DNA of 64,000 bases from an uncultured Prevotellaceae bacterium (GTDB taxonomy: Bacteria; Bacteroidota; Bacteroidia; Bacteroidales; Muribaculaceae), in assembly GCA_900319525.1 (NCBI GenBank), contig ONOU01000008.1, positions 1 through 64,000 on the forward strand, written 5' to 3'. Below, in pieces: positions 7,767 to 16,550 of this stretch. Made by a program: the position numbers and the translations under genes. Below the pieces are notes generated by a model. The model had not been told where the DNA came from and did no database searches. It was given only the letters and a program-made list of their open reading frames with translations. Within the stretch, counting starts at the first letter, position 1, and every line of letters starts with the position of its first letter.

Positions 7767-8497
7767 TCTTGTGCATGCTCATGCTATGGGCCACTTGCAT
7801 GCCCGCCATTGCTCATGCCGAGGATGACACTGGTCTAATACTGAGCGCCGAGGCGTCATACAAGATCAAGAAAGGCCTGAATGTGGACTTTGAGACCGAG
7901 TTCCGCTCGCGCAACGACTTCCGCACAGCCGACCGTGTGGCCCTCGGGCCGTCGATCAGCTACAAGGTGTTGCCATGGCTCAAGGCCGCAGCAGGTTATC
8001 AGCTGCTCATTGACAACAACCACGAGGAGATCACCTATCAGGACGATGGCGTCAGTTACAACAACTGGCGCCCCAGCTACTGGGGCGTTCGCCACCGCTT
8101 CAACGTCTCGTTAACGGGCAGCTACAAGTTCAACCGCGTGGAGGTGAGCCTGCGCGAGCGCTGGCAATACACCTACAGGCCATCACGCATCGTCGACAAC
8201 TTTGACTTTGACAACGCCGAGTGGGAGGATCACGAGGTGCGTGGCAAGGGCAAGAACGTGCTGCGCAGCCGCTTGCAGCTGGAGTGGGACATACCCAAGT
8301 GCAAGTTTGACCCATTTGCCAGTGTGGAGTTCCACACCACGCGTGAGCTAGAGGAAACGCGCTTTATCCTAGGCGTTGATTACTCAATCAAGAAGACCCA
8401 CTACTTCAAACTATACTACCGCTATCAGCTCGCCGGCAGCAATAGTGACGACCCCAACATGCACAGGTTGGGCTTGGGTTATACGTTTAAGTTCTAG
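7739..8497 (+). CDS. DUF2490 outer-membrane beta-barrel protein
   Basis: A 252-residue exported protein with a signal peptide (MARSKRKQLVLCMLMLWATC, cleavage likely after AHAE) followed by alternating amphipathic strands such as WRPSYWGVRHRFNVSLTG, a tyrosine-rich YTYRPSR turn, and the terminal strand RLGLGYTFKF ending in phenylalanine, as expected for an outer-membrane barrel. DUF2490 proteins are small barrels of about this size with no assigned substrate. The start lies inside the 3' end of the DUF4956 gene (28-base overlap), implying translational coupling and a shared task, perhaps as an outer-membrane port for the same surface system. Confidence 0.85.
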   Translation: MARSKRKQLVLCMLMLWATCMPAIAHAEDDTGLILSAEASYKIKKGLNVDFETEFRSRNDFRTADRVALGPSISYKVLPWLKAAAGYQLLIDNNHEEITYQDDGVSYNNWRPSYWGVRHRFNVSLTGSYKFNRVEVSLRERWQYTYRPSRIVDNFDFDNAEWEDHEVRGKGKNVLRSRLQLEWDIPKCKFDPFASVEFHTTRELEETRFILGVDYSIKKTHYFKLYYRYQLAGSNSDDPNMHRLGLGYTFKF

Positions 8498-8519
8498 AAT
8501 AGAAAATTTATAGCAAGTC

Positions 8520-9737
8520 ATGAGAAAAAACATCATTCTATACGCCCTGCTGGCCACAATGCTCGGCACCACCCTGGTGTCGTGCCAGAGCGATGACACC
8601 GACATGGACGAGATCATCGCCATGTACCAGGTTGAGCCCGCAGCAGTCGAACTGGACTTCAGCGAGCTGACTGAGTTGCCAGATGTGCCCGTCACCGATG
8701 AGGCCGACTCGGCCTACAATGACTATGTGGAAAACAGCCCGTGGAACAAGGTCATCAGCATCGCCTTTGACGGCGAGGAGGCCACCATCAGCGGCAGTGT
8801 ACCCGGCGTGTCCATTCAACGCAACGGTGCTCACCTGACCATCATGAACATGTCTGGCCCCGTGAAATTCATCATCAGCGGCAAGACCACCAACGGCTCA
8901 CTCAAGTTCTACGGCGACAAGCGCTTCCAGGTGCTGCTCAATGGTGCCGAAATCAGCAACCCCAACGGCGCCGCCATCAACAACCAGGGCAGCAAGACGT
9001 TCTATGTCGTGCTGGCCGACGGCACGGTCAACCGTCTGCAGGACGGCGAGACCTACACTATGGTTGACGAGGAGGACCAGAAGGCAGCCCTCTTCAGCGA
9101 GGGACAAATCGTCTTCAGTGGCCATGGCGAGCTGAGTGTCATTGCCGTGGGGCGCGGCGGCATCCGCAGCGACGACTACATCCGCATCCGTCCCGGCGTG
9201 AAGCTTTACGTCAACAGCTCGGCACTTGACGGCTTGCGTGCCAACGACGGCATCACCGTCGATGGCGGTGTTGTCAACATCGAGACCACGGGCGACGGCG
9301 CCAAGGGCGTGCGCAGTGGCGGCCTGATGACCGTCAACGGCGGACGCGTCATTGCCTTGTGTGCCGGCAACACGCGCATCACCACCGAGGATAATGTCAC
9401 CGACACCGCCTCATGCGCCGGTCTGTACTGCGACAGCCTGCTCATCGTCAAGGCTGGCACGCTCATGTTCAAGGCCACCGGCGACGGCGGCAAGGGCATC
9501 AACAGCAAGCACAATGTCAACATCCAGGGCGGGTCGCTCACCGCGGTAGCCACAGGAACGAGCAAGGTCAAGAAGCCCAAGGGCATCAAGATCGACGGCA
9601 ACTTTGACATCAGCGGAGGCTACTGCTACAGCTATAGCCGCCGCAGTGACCCGCTGGAGGTCGCAGGCACGCTCCAGGTGGCCACGGGCTACAAGACCTA
9701 TGACAGGACTCCCAAGGTAATCACTATCGCCTATTGA
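8520..9737 (+). CDS. Lipoprotein with Cthe_2159-type carbohydrate-binding beta-helix
   Basis: A 405-residue lipoprotein: the signal MRKNIILYALLATMLGTTLV ends in the lipobox-like VSC-Q, so C22 is probably lipidated. The rest is a right-handed beta-helix built of short repeats such as GVRSGGLMTVNGG, DGGKGINSKHNVNIQGG and GIKIDGNFDISGG, the pattern of the Cthe_2159 family, whose founder binds polygalacturonate and calcium. The order of repeats matches the 459-residue paralogue that follows. It starts 22 bases after the DUF2490 gene and is probably the last gene of the first transcript, because a strong hairpin follows at 9742-9780. The likely role is a surface polymer- or cation-binding protein. 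Confidence 0.8.
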   Translation: MRKNIILYALLATMLGTTLVSCQSDDTDMDEIIAMYQVEPAAVELDFSELTELPDVPVTDEADSAYNDYVENSPWNKVISIAFDGEEATISGSVPGVSIQRNGAHLTIMNMSGPVKFIISGKTTNGSLKFYGDKRFQVLLNGAEISNPNGAAINNQGSKTFYVVLADGTVNRLQDGETYTMVDEEDQKAALFSEGQIVFSGHGELSVIAVGRGGIRSDDYIRIRPGVKLYVNSSALDGLRANDGITVDGGVVNIETTGDGAKGVRSGGLMTVNGGRVIALCAGNTRITTEDNVTDTASCAGLYCDSLLIVKAGTLMFKATGDGGKGINSKHNVNIQGGSLTAVATGTSKVKKPKGIKIDGNFDISGGYCYSYSRRSDPLEVAGTLQVATGYKTYDRTPKVITIAY

Positions 9738-9741
9738 TATT

Positions 9742-9780
9742 CAAGTTTCTAAAGCGATTCAACCACTTTAGAAACTTGAG
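9742..9780 (+). terminator. Hairpin after the first beta-helix gene
   Basis: Arms TCAAGTTTCTAAAG (9742-9755) and CTTTAGAAACTTGA (9767-9780) pair perfectly over 14 bases with an 11-base loop, followed by a T-containing tract. It probably terminates or stabilises the VTC-to-lipoprotein transcript. Confidence 0.65.
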
Positions 9781-9824
9781 TTGATTTTTAATCACAAAAT
9801 ACTATACAAAAGGAAGGAATTACT

Positions 9825-11204
9825 ATGAGGAAGTTTTTACTCATCACCTTATCAATCATCGCAGTGGCCTTCACAGCCAGTGCTGCCAGGGGCGACGTTA
9901 ACGGCGACAGTGAGGTGAACATCGCTGACGTCAACGCCGTCATCGACATCATCTTGAACAGTGGCGATGACAGTAACGGCGACGTCAACAGCGATGGCGA
10001 GGTCAATATCGCTGATGTCAATGCCATCATCGACATTATCCTGAATGGTGGTGACGACGAGGAACTCACGCCCAAGGAAATCGCGCTGGACTTCAGCGAG
10101 CTCGACGAGCCTGCCGAAACCATCACCGAGGACGAGGAAGCGCCCGACTATGGCGACTATGTCGAGAACACCACTTGGTCCACCACCGTGCGCATCAACT
10201 TTGACGGCGACACGGCCACTGTCACGGGAACGACAAGTTCGATTTTTGCCACCATCGACGGTGCCCACGTGACCATCACCAGTGCCGCCAAGCGCGTGCG
10301 CTACATCGTCACCGGCACCACCGCCAACGGCTCAATCAAGTTCTACAGCGAGCGCAAGTTCCAGCTGCAACTCAATGGCGCGGATATCACCAATCCCACG
10401 GGTGCCGCCATCAACAACCAGTGCGGCAAGTCATTCTACCTCGTCGTCAACGAGGGTACTGAGAACACCTTGCGGGACGGAGAAACCTACACCATGGTCG
10501 AGAACGAGGATCAGAAGGGAACCCTCTTCAGCGAGGGACAGATCCTGGTCAGCGGCAAGGGCCAGCTCAACATCTATAGCGTGGGCCGCCATTGCATGGC
10601 CAGCGACGACTATGTGTTTGTGAGACCCGGCACCAAGCTGTACCTGAACAGCACCAGCGGCCACGGCATCAAGGCCAAAGACTACGTGTATATCAAGGGA
10701 GGCGTCATCAACATGGAGATGGCTGCCGACGGTGCCAAGGGCATCAACTGCGACAGCCTTATCACCATCACTGGCGGACGCACGACCATCCTCACCAGCG
10801 GCACCTCCAAGATGGAGACCGACTCACTGGGCAATCCCGTCTCGACAGGATGTGCCGGCGTGAAGTCTGACCGCAACATCACCATGACGGGCGGCACGCT
10901 CAACATCTTGTGCACCGGCGATGATGCCAAGGGCATCAACGTGGCCGAGCCGTTCCTGTTCACCGGCGGTGAACTCAACGTAGTGCTTACCGGCAAGCAG
11001 AGCAGCGTTGCCCCCAAGGGAGTGAAGTGTGACACCGACTGCACCATCCAGGGCGGATCGTTCTACAGCTGTGCTCCCAATGGACGCGCGCTGGATGTGG
11101 ATGGCACACTCACCATCCAGGACGATTACACCACCCTGAACCTGGAGAACGGCTGCACCATCGACAACCTGGAGGACAGCCGACTCGTCGAGATCAGTTA
11201 CTGA
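9825..11204 (+). CDS. Secreted Cthe_2159-type beta-helix protein with dockerin-like repeats
   Basis: A 459-residue secreted protein. The signal peptide (about 1-20) is followed by two dockerin-like calcium-binding repeats, GDVNGDSEVNIADVNAVIDI and GDVNSDGEVNIADVNAIIDI, separated by a short linker. The remaining 370 residues form the same beta-helix as its upstream neighbour (repeat pattern GIKAKDYVYIKGG, GAKGINCDSLITITGG, GVKSDRNITMTGG). Each dockerin repeat carries the D-x-N-x-D calcium loop. In gut Bacteroidales such repeats occur on many exported proteins and do not imply a cellulosome. A good ribosome site (AAGGAAGG) precedes the ATG. A duplication of the upstream gene followed by gain of dockerin repeats is the simplest history. 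Confidence 0.82.
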   Translation: MRKFLLITLSIIAVAFTASAARGDVNGDSEVNIADVNAVIDIILNSGDDSNGDVNSDGEVNIADVNAIIDIILNGGDDEELTPKEIALDFSELDEPAETITEDEEAPDYGDYVENTTWSTTVRINFDGDTATVTGTTSSIFATIDGAHVTITSAAKRVRYIVTGTTANGSIKFYSERKFQLQLNGADITNPTGAAINNQCGKSFYLVVNEGTENTLRDGETYTMVENEDQKGTLFSEGQILVSGKGQLNIYSVGRHCMASDDYVFVRPGTKLYLNSTSGHGIKAKDYVYIKGGVINMEMAADGAKGINCDSLITITGGRTTILTSGTSKMETDSLGNPVSTGCAGVKSDRNITMTGGTLNILCTGDDAKGINVAEPFLFTGGELNVVLTGKQSSVAPKGVKCDTDCTIQGGSFYSCAPNGRALDVDGTLTIQDDYTTLNLENGCTIDNLEDSRLVEISY

Positions 11205-11220
11205 CTCGAATAATTCTCGT

Positions 11221-11341
11221 GGGAAGACAAGAAAGACAAGAAAGACAAACAATGATTATTTGATTGATAATCAATAGTTTGTCTTTCTTGTCCTATTTGT
11301 ATTCAAATCTAAAACTTAGCGTGATACCCAAGAGCGCGGAT
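11221..11341 (-). repeat. Dispersed intergenic hairpin element, copy A
   Basis: Between two convergent genes. Arms 11235-11250 (GACAAGAAAGACAAAC) and 11277-11292 pair perfectly over 16 bases around an AT-rich centre. Read on the minus strand the element also carries GGCATCCGCGCTC, CGCTAAG and GATTTGAA in the same order as copy B at 21393-21552. It may serve as a bidirectional terminator and is clearly one of a dispersed family. Confidence 0.65.
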
Positions 11342-11413
11342 GCCACTCTAAACCCTAGACCTCTCACGAAGTGAGCATTAAAACTTAGCGTGAGGTTTAA
11401 GAGAAACGGAGCA

Positions 11414-12097
11414 TTAGTTGGCGGGAGCCATGCCGAAGCCCAGTCTCACGCCGTCGTACTGCTTGCTCAGGTCACCAACGGTCTGCAACGTGGAATTGCC
11501 GCTCATTGCGGCAATCGCCTGCAGGACCTTTAACAGGTTCTTGCTCTCGAAGGTGAAAGCCAGCCCCCGCGTGGTGCGGGTGATGTACATGTTGGAACTG
11601 AAGAGCATCGTTTTGAGCTTTATGGTCGCCGTCGATGGGTCGTAGGTGTAAGTGCCGCTCAAGGGGATACCCTTCACATAGGCGTTGAACTGATGGTCCT
11701 GTGTGAACTGGAACTGGGTGTTCTGCGCACTGATTCCCAGTGTATTGTAAACGGGCTGCAGCTTCTCCTTGCAATTCTCGGCAGCGACTGCACCACCGGC
11801 TTTTGCCAGCAGGTTCTCACTGGTGAAGGCGCAGCCTGGCTCGGTATAATACCATGCGCCATAGAGTTCACTCTCCTGCACCTTGACACTGCCGATGACC
11901 AGTCCCAACAGGCCGTCAACAGTGTTTTGCGATCCCAGCACGCCCAGGATGCCGCCCAGCACATTGCCCAGCGTACCGCCGCTGGCGGTGCCGTCATCAC
12001 CTGTGCCCAGACCGCCCAAGCCACCGAGCAGTCCAGTGTTACATCCCGAACACAACAACATCAATGAAGCCAAAACTACGCTATATACCTTTTTCAT
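11414..12097 (-). CDS. DUF4923 lipoprotein
   Basis: A 227-residue protein. The signal peptide ends in the lipobox LCSGC-N (C19), followed by a glycine-rich linker (LLGGLGGLGTGDDG) and the DUF4923 domain, with the recognisable stretch ESELYGAWYYTEPGCAFTSENLL and a lipocalin-like run of short strands to QYDGVRLGFGMAP. The family is common in Bacteroidales and has no known function; a periplasmic or surface ligand-binding role is only a guess. It is a single gene, with its own promoter box at 12140-12147, and converges on the beta-helix gene across the repeat element. Confidence 0.85.
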   Translation of the reverse strand: MKKVYSVVLASLMLLCSGCNTGLLGGLGGLGTGDDGTASGGTLGNVLGGILGVLGSQNTVDGLLGLVIGSVKVQESELYGAWYYTEPGCAFTSENLLAKAGGAVAAENCKEKLQPVYNTLGISAQNTQFQFTQDHQFNAYVKGIPLSGTYTYDPSTATIKLKTMLFSSNMYITRTTRGLAFTFESKNLLKVLQAIAAMSGNSTLQTVGDLSKQYDGVRLGFGMAPAN

Positions 12098-12139
12098 CTG
12101 TTTCCACGATTATTGGTTAATACTTTACGTTAATTGTCG

Positions 12140-12147
12140 CAAAAATA
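12140..12147 (-). promoter_or_regulatory. -7 box for the DUF4923 gene
   Basis: The minus strand reads TATTTTTG; transcription would begin near 12133, about 35 bases before the ATG at 12097. Confidence 0.5.
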
Positions 12148-12257
12148 AACAAATAAAGCGAAACATCAACAATTTTTAAGGAAAAAACGAGCAACATCAT
12201 CACGGCAGCAAGGCAACATAATGGGGAAATCATCGTGGTGATTCCGAGAATTTTGGG

Positions 12258-12265
12258 TACCTTTG
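12258..12265 (+). promoter_or_regulatory. -7 box for the LOG-family gene
   Basis: TACCTTTG matches TAnnTTTG and overlaps an upstream TTG that could otherwise be taken as the start codon. Transcription near 12272 makes the ATG at 12299 the real start. Confidence 0.5.
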
Positions 12266-12298
12266 CCCGTGAACGTAACCATTAAGACCAAGGACCAG

Positions 12299-13270
12299 AT
12301 GATTACCGCTACAGGCTTCAACGAACTCAAGGACACGGTGAGGCACCTCGAGGAGGTACCCTATGACGTGACGCGCAAGACGCTGTACACGGCCGCCGAG
12401 CTGTACGAGGGCTACCGCCCCGATGACGAGACGAGCTATAACCAGTGCTTTGACGGCAAGGTGTATGAGCAATACAAGGCGATGGGTCAGCACGCCGCCA
12501 ACGTGAATGAATTGCTGGCACGCACACTGCACGACCACTGCATCCACACGGCTCTCGCCCGCTTCTTCAAGGAGCACGACCACCGCCGTTGTGTGGGCGT
12601 CATGGGCGGGCATGCCCTGCTCAGGACCGACAGGATGTACCGCGAAATCGCGCGCTTGAGCCAGCTGCTCACCCAGCAGGGGTTTGTCATGATCAGCGGT
12701 GGCGGCCCCGGCGCCATGGAGGCAACCCACCTGGGGGCATGGATGGCAGGGCGCACAGCCGCCGAACTCGACGACGCGCTCTCGATGCTCGCTGTGGCCC
12801 CCTCGTTCAGGGAGAAGGGGTGGCTACGGTCGGCATTTGAAGTCATCAAGCGTTATGGACAAGAGGAATATGTGAGTCTGGGCATCCCCACGTGGCACTA
12901 CGGGCATGAGCCCTCCACGCCCTTTGCCACCCACATCGCCAAATTCTTTGAGAACAGCCTGCGCGAGGACAATATCCTCACGCTAGCCTTTGGCGGCATC
13001 ATCTATGCGCCAGGCAGTGCGGGAACGCTGCAAGAGATATTCCAGGAAGCGGTGCAGGACCATTACCTGTCCTACGGGTTCGCCAGCCCGATGATCTTTC
13101 TGGGCACAGAATTCTGGACTGATGAAGTTCCGGTCTATCCCCTGTTGCAACGAATGATGGAAACGGGTAAATACAAGAACCTGCTGCTCTCGATCACCAA
13201 CGACATCGACGAGGCGTTCACTGTCGTGCAACAATTTCACAACACCAACGACTCGACGGCGACACTCTAG
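12299..13270 (+). CDS. LOG-family (lysine decarboxylase-like) nucleotide hydrolase
   Basis: A 323-residue Rossmann-like protein. GVMGGHALLRTD, VMISGGGPGAMEATHLGAW and the motif YAPGSAGTLQEIFQE match the LOG family, in which PGGxGTxxE binds the nucleotide phosphate and the glutamate is catalytic; the second glycine is serine here. LOG enzymes remove ribose 5-phosphate from modified AMP or from other nucleotides. The length is larger than the 190-residue minimal enzymes and has an N-terminal extension of about 90 residues. The ATG at 12299 is chosen because AAGGA stands four bases before it and the promoter box overlaps the longer frame. The exact substrate cannot be read. Confidence 0.75.
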   Translation: MITATGFNELKDTVRHLEEVPYDVTRKTLYTAAELYEGYRPDDETSYNQCFDGKVYEQYKAMGQHAANVNELLARTLHDHCIHTALARFFKEHDHRRCVGVMGGHALLRTDRMYREIARLSQLLTQQGFVMISGGGPGAMEATHLGAWMAGRTAAELDDALSMLAVAPSFREKGWLRSAFEVIKRYGQEEYVSLGIPTWHYGHEPSTPFATHIAKFFENSLREDNILTLAFGGIIYAPGSAGTLQEIFQEAVQDHYLSYGFASPMIFLGTEFWTDEVPVYPLLQRMMETGKYKNLLLSITNDIDEAFTVVQQFHNTNDSTATL

Positions 13271-13281
13271 CCGCGATCACC

Positions 13282-14127
13282 TCACACCAGCAAAGTGCCC
13301 TCGGCAACGATGCTGCATCGGCCTCCCACCCAGATGCAGCCCTCATCGTCCAGTGTGGTGGCCACCACGCTGGGCCTGTGCATGGCCTCACCCTGCAAGA
13401 AGCGGCACTGGCTGCCCAAGCCGATTAACGCACGGCGCTGCAGGTAATGGGTCAATGCGGCATTGGCGGTGCCGGTAGCCGATTCCTCGGGGACGCCATA
13501 CCGAGGACCAAAGTTGCGCACATGGGCCGTGTAGCCATCATCGGTGAGGGCACAGGCATGGACACCCACCACATCGAGTTCGGTACTGTAGGCCGACAAA
13601 GCCTCCATGTCGGGGCGCAGACTGTTCAGCGCCTCCACGCTGGCCACGGGCATGATGATGTCGGGCAAGCCGGTCGAAACGATTTCAACGGGCAGCTCGG
13701 GCCATGGTTGGGCCGACGCTCCGCTCATGATGACGTGCAGGCGATCAATGTCAACAGGGCGATCGATGACAGCGGGCTGTGCCATCTGCATCATCACCGG
13801 GTCCCCCACCCTGACCTGGAGGTCGCCTGCCAGCGTGTGGTTCAGGCACATGGCGCCATCGGCAACGATGCCCTCCTTCAACAACAGCCCAAACGTGGCT
13901 ATCGTCGCGTGGCCGCACAAGTCCACCTCTCCAGCCGGCGTGAAGTAGCGCACCATGAACTCCAGCGATCCCTGTTGCTGCACAAAGGCCGTCTCGCTAT
14001 AGCGCAGCTCGGCCGCCACCTGCTGCATCAGTCTGTCACTGGGGAAGTCCCCGTCGAGCAGCGCCACACCAGCCGTATTTCCCCCAAAGGGTTCGCTGGT
14101 AAACGCGTCAACAATGTAGTATTTCAT
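13282..14127 (-). CDS. PhzF-family epimerase/isomerase
   Basis: A 281-residue protein with the PhzF fold, two DapF-like halves. The opening YYIVDAFTSEPFGGNTAGVALL, the active-site glutamate in ELRYSETAFV (about E47), DLCGHATIATFG and the second-half motif GVPEESATGTANAALTHYL are all present. Family members isomerise small acids, and the natural substrate of most is unknown. The gene lies 33 bases downstream of dapF on the same strand. Since PhzF and DapF share ancestry and fold, the pair may be an ancient duplication or a joint operon; the shared promoter box is at 15015-15022. Confidence 0.9.
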   Translation of the reverse strand: MKYYIVDAFTSEPFGGNTAGVALLDGDFPSDRLMQQVAAELRYSETAFVQQQGSLEFMVRYFTPAGEVDLCGHATIATFGLLLKEGIVADGAMCLNHTLAGDLQVRVGDPVMMQMAQPAVIDRPVDIDRLHVIMSGASAQPWPELPVEIVSTGLPDIIMPVASVEALNSLRPDMEALSAYSTELDVVGVHACALTDDGYTAHVRNFGPRYGVPEESATGTANAALTHYLQRRALIGLGSQCRFLQGEAMHRPSVVATTLDDEGCIWVGGRCSIVAEGTLLV

Positions 14128-14160
14128 TTCAATTGCAATAGGATGGATTGATTATTAGCA

Positions 14161-14994
14161 TTAATCAGGAAGGTTGATATCGCCCTCATAGACAAAGGTG
14201 GCCGGACCCGAGAGATAGACGTGGTTGTCGCTGGCGCGCCACTCGATGTCGAGTGTACCGCCATCCATGACCACGCGCGACCGGCGGCCACAGCGTCCCG
14301 TCACAGCGGCTGCGACAGCCGTGGCACAAGCTCCCGTGCCGCAGGCCATGGTGATGCCGCTGCCGCGTTCCCACACGCGCATGCGTATTCCTCCAGGCGT
14401 CACCTGAGCAAACTCGATGTTACAGCGCTCGGGAAAACGCTGGTGGCGCTCCAACATGGCGCCACGGGCGGCCACATCCACGCTGTCCAGGTCATCGACA
14501 AAGATCACATAGTGGGGATTGCCCATCGAGACAAAAATGCCGTCGGGCAACGGTTCGCCCTCATTGAGGAACTGGGTCTCGTGCTCGAGCATCGGAGCCA
14601 GCATGTCAACGGTCACACTGCCTACCGAGCCATCGGGGTTGATGGCCAGTTCCAGCACCTTGATGCCCGAAGCCGTGAGCAGCCTCACCCGCGTCTGGCG
14701 GGTCAAGCCGCGCTCATACACATACTTGCCGATGCAGCGGCTGGCGTTGCCGCACATCATCCCCTCAGACCCGTCGGCATTAAAGATGCGCATGGAGAAG
14801 TCGGCATCGGGGCTTGGGGAGCGCCCGATGAGTACCAGGCCGTCGCTGCCGATGCCCATGTGCGGGCGGCTCCAGGCAATGGCGGCGGCTTCGGGGTCGG
14901 CAATGGCATACAGCGCGGTATCGACAAAGATATAGTCATTGCCCACACCGTGCATCTTCATGAAGTGGATCCGGTTGGTGTTGTTCTTGTTCAT
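14161..14994 (-). CDS. dapF: Diaminopimelate epimerase
   Basis: A 277-residue enzyme that converts LL- to meso-diaminopimelate for lysine and peptidoglycan synthesis. The two catalytic cysteines are in [10 protein letters not shown] and [10 protein letters not shown], with the signature [14 protein letters not shown] near the N-terminus and [13 protein letters not shown] in the second half. Length is normal. The start [11 protein letters not shown] is preceded by a promoter box about 20 bases upstream. It is followed by the phzF-like gene and is divergent from a PatB/MalY-type aminotransferase. Confidence 0.95.
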   Translation of the reverse strand: MNKNNTNRIHFMKMHGVGNDYIFVDTALYAIADPEAAAIAWSRPHMGIGSDGLVLIGRSPSPDADFSMRIFNADGSEGMMCGNASRCIGKYVYERGLTRQTRVRLLTASGIKVLELAINPDGSVGSVTVDMLAPMLEHETQFLNEGEPLPDGIFVSMGNPHYVIFVDDLDSVDVAARGAMLERHQRFPERCNIEFAQVTPGGIRMRVWERGSGITMACGTGACATAVAAAVTGRCGRRSRVVMDGGTLDIEWRASDNHVYLSGPATFVYEGDINLPD

Positions 14995-15014
14995 GGTTAC
15001 TGATGATTAGACCG

Positions 15015-15022
15015 CAAAGATA
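15015..15022 (-). promoter_or_regulatory. -7 box for dapF
   Basis: The minus strand reads TATCTTTG; the predicted start lies about 14 bases before the dapF ATG. Confidence 0.5.
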
Positions 15023-15085
15023 CAGATTTCAACCCTCTTACCCAATAAAAAAACGGCAATTCTGCCTCTTATCAGAAAAATAATG

Positions 15086-15093
15086 TACATTTG
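15086..15093 (+). promoter_or_regulatory. -7 box for the PatB/MalY gene
   Basis: TACATTTG matches TAnnTTTG, giving a leader of about 35 bases to the ATG at 15135. Confidence 0.5.
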
Positions 15094-15134
15094 CAGCCGA
15101 ATCATATTTAATACCGCATTTATACCTTAAAGAG

Positions 15135-16319
15135 ATGCCACATTACGATTTTGACCAACGCATTGACCGCCATGGAACGCAATGCAAGAAGATTGAGGTA
15201 CTGAAACAAGATTACGGACGCGACGACCTGGTGCCGTTGTGGATCGCCGATATGGACTTTGCCGTTTGTCCCGAAGTCACTCAAGCGCTGGTGCGGCGCC
15301 TTGCCGACCACCCGGTGTATGGCTACACATGCCTCTATGACGAGTACTGGCAGTCGATCATCGACTGGCAGCGTGAGCGCAACGGCTTTGAGTTCAGCCG
15401 CGAGGAGGTTACCTTTGTGGCCGGCATCGTCACGGGCTTTGGCCTGGCCGTGAACCACTTCACCCGCCCGGGCGACAAGATTGTCATCCAGGAGCCCGTC
15501 TATTACCCCTTCAAGGACGTCATCGCCGGCAACGGCCGCGTGATGGTGGACAACGAGCTCATACACACCAGCGACAACTTCTACCGCATGGACCTCGAGG
15601 GGCTGGAACGCATCTTTGAGCAGGAGAAGCCCAAGATGATGGTCGTGTGCAACCCCCACAACCCCATCGGCATCGCCTGGGAGCCCGAAGTCCTGCGCGA
15701 GGTGGCACGCCTGGCACGCAAGCATGGCGTGATTATCTTCTCGGACGAGATCTTTGGCGACCTGATGCTCTACGGGCACCGCCACACCCCCATGACCACC
15801 GTGAGCGAGGACGCCGCTGCCGTGACCGTCACCTGTGGCGCCCCTAGCAAGACCTTCAACATCGCGGGCCTCAAGAGCTCATGGTGTGTGGTCAAGAATC
15901 CCGAGCTCAGGAAGCCTTTCTTTGAGTGGATCGAGATCAACGAGTTGTGCAACGCCAACTTCCCTGCTATCATCGCCACCGAGGCCGCCTATCGCCATGG
16001 CGCCCAGTGGCTCGAGGAGTGCCTGCACTACATCGAGGGCAACATCGACTATGTGGAACAGTATTGCCGTGAGCACATCCCCGGCATCGTCGCCATCAAG
16101 CCGCAGGCCGGTTTCCTCGTCTGGCTCGACTGCACGGGCCTGGGGCTGACCCACGAAGGGGTCATCGACCTGATACGCAACCAGGCCGGGCTGGCCATGA
16201 ACGAGGGCACGATGTTTGGCGCTGCCGGCAATTGCCACATGCGCTGCAACATGGGCAGTCCCCGCAGCGTCATCGAGCAGGCCATGCATCAGCTCGCCGA
16301 CGCCGTCGCAGCCATGTGA
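15135..16319 (+). CDS. PatB/MalY-type pyridoxal-phosphate C-S lyase or aminotransferase
   Basis: A 394-residue fold-type I PLP enzyme. Features are the N-terminal LVPLWIADMDFAVCPEV, substrate-site VYGYT, the PLP-stacking YYPF, NPHNPIG, the SDEIFGDLML aspartate, and the Schiff-base lysine in CGAPSKTFNIAGLKSS. This pattern is that of PatB/MalY cystathionine beta-lyases rather than LL-DAP aminotransferase, although it is divergent from dapF. It probably cleaves cystathionine or cysteine to homocysteine or H2S, pyruvate and ammonia; transaminase activity cannot be excluded. A hairpin at 16393-16417 closes the gene. Confidence 0.88.
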   Translation: MPHYDFDQRIDRHGTQCKKIEVLKQDYGRDDLVPLWIADMDFAVCPEVTQALVRRLADHPVYGYTCLYDEYWQSIIDWQRERNGFEFSREEVTFVAGIVTGFGLAVNHFTRPGDKIVIQEPVYYPFKDVIAGNGRVMVDNELIHTSDNFYRMDLEGLERIFEQEKPKMMVVCNPHNPIGIAWEPEVLREVARLARKHGVIIFSDEIFGDLMLYGHRHTPMTTVSEDAAAVTVTCGAPSKTFNIAGLKSSWCVVKNPELRKPFFEWIEINELCNANFPAIIATEAAYRHGAQWLEECLHYIEGNIDYVEQYCREHIPGIVAIKPQAGFLVWLDCTGLGLTHEGVIDLIRNQAGLAMNEGTMFGAAGNCHMRCNMGSPRSVIEQAMHQLADAVAAM

Positions 16320-16392
16320 TTGCACGACAGTACGGTAAAAAAACTCGTCGTTGGGTTTTGACACACCGCCTTCGAGGGCCTTTTTCCTGCGA

Positions 16393-16417
16393 TTTTAACA
16401 GTTTTGGACTGTTAAAA
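16393..16417 (+). terminator. Terminator hairpin after the PatB/MalY gene
   Basis: TTTTAACAG (16393-16401) pairs with CTGTTAAAA (16409-16417) over nine bases with a seven-base loop; A/T tracts on both sides would let it work in either direction. Confidence 0.6.
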
Positions 16418-16494
16418 AATGTAATAATGTGGTCATCTGGGGCAAAAACGCCATTTTTCATGACTTTTAGCACATTATTTTCGCTGGACGGTTG

Positions 16495-16502
16495 TACTTT
16501 TG
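16495..16502 (+). promoter_or_regulatory. -7 box for the FadL-like gene
   Basis: TACTTTTG matches TAnnTTTG; the leader to the ATG at 16551 would be about 42 bases. Confidence 0.5.
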
Positions 16503-16550
16503 TTGACCAAAAAAATCTCCACTTCAGGTTTGTTTTAATAAAAGTCAACA

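Noticed and set aside
12263-12298. TTG start 12 codons upstream of the LOG-family ATG
   Set aside because: The TTG overlaps the promoter -7 box, so it would not be on the transcript.
15135-16319. LL-diaminopimelate aminotransferase (dapL) because of the neighbouring dapF
   Set aside because: The motifs fit PatB/MalY-type lyases (IADMDF, GAPSKTFNIAGLKSS) better than DapL.
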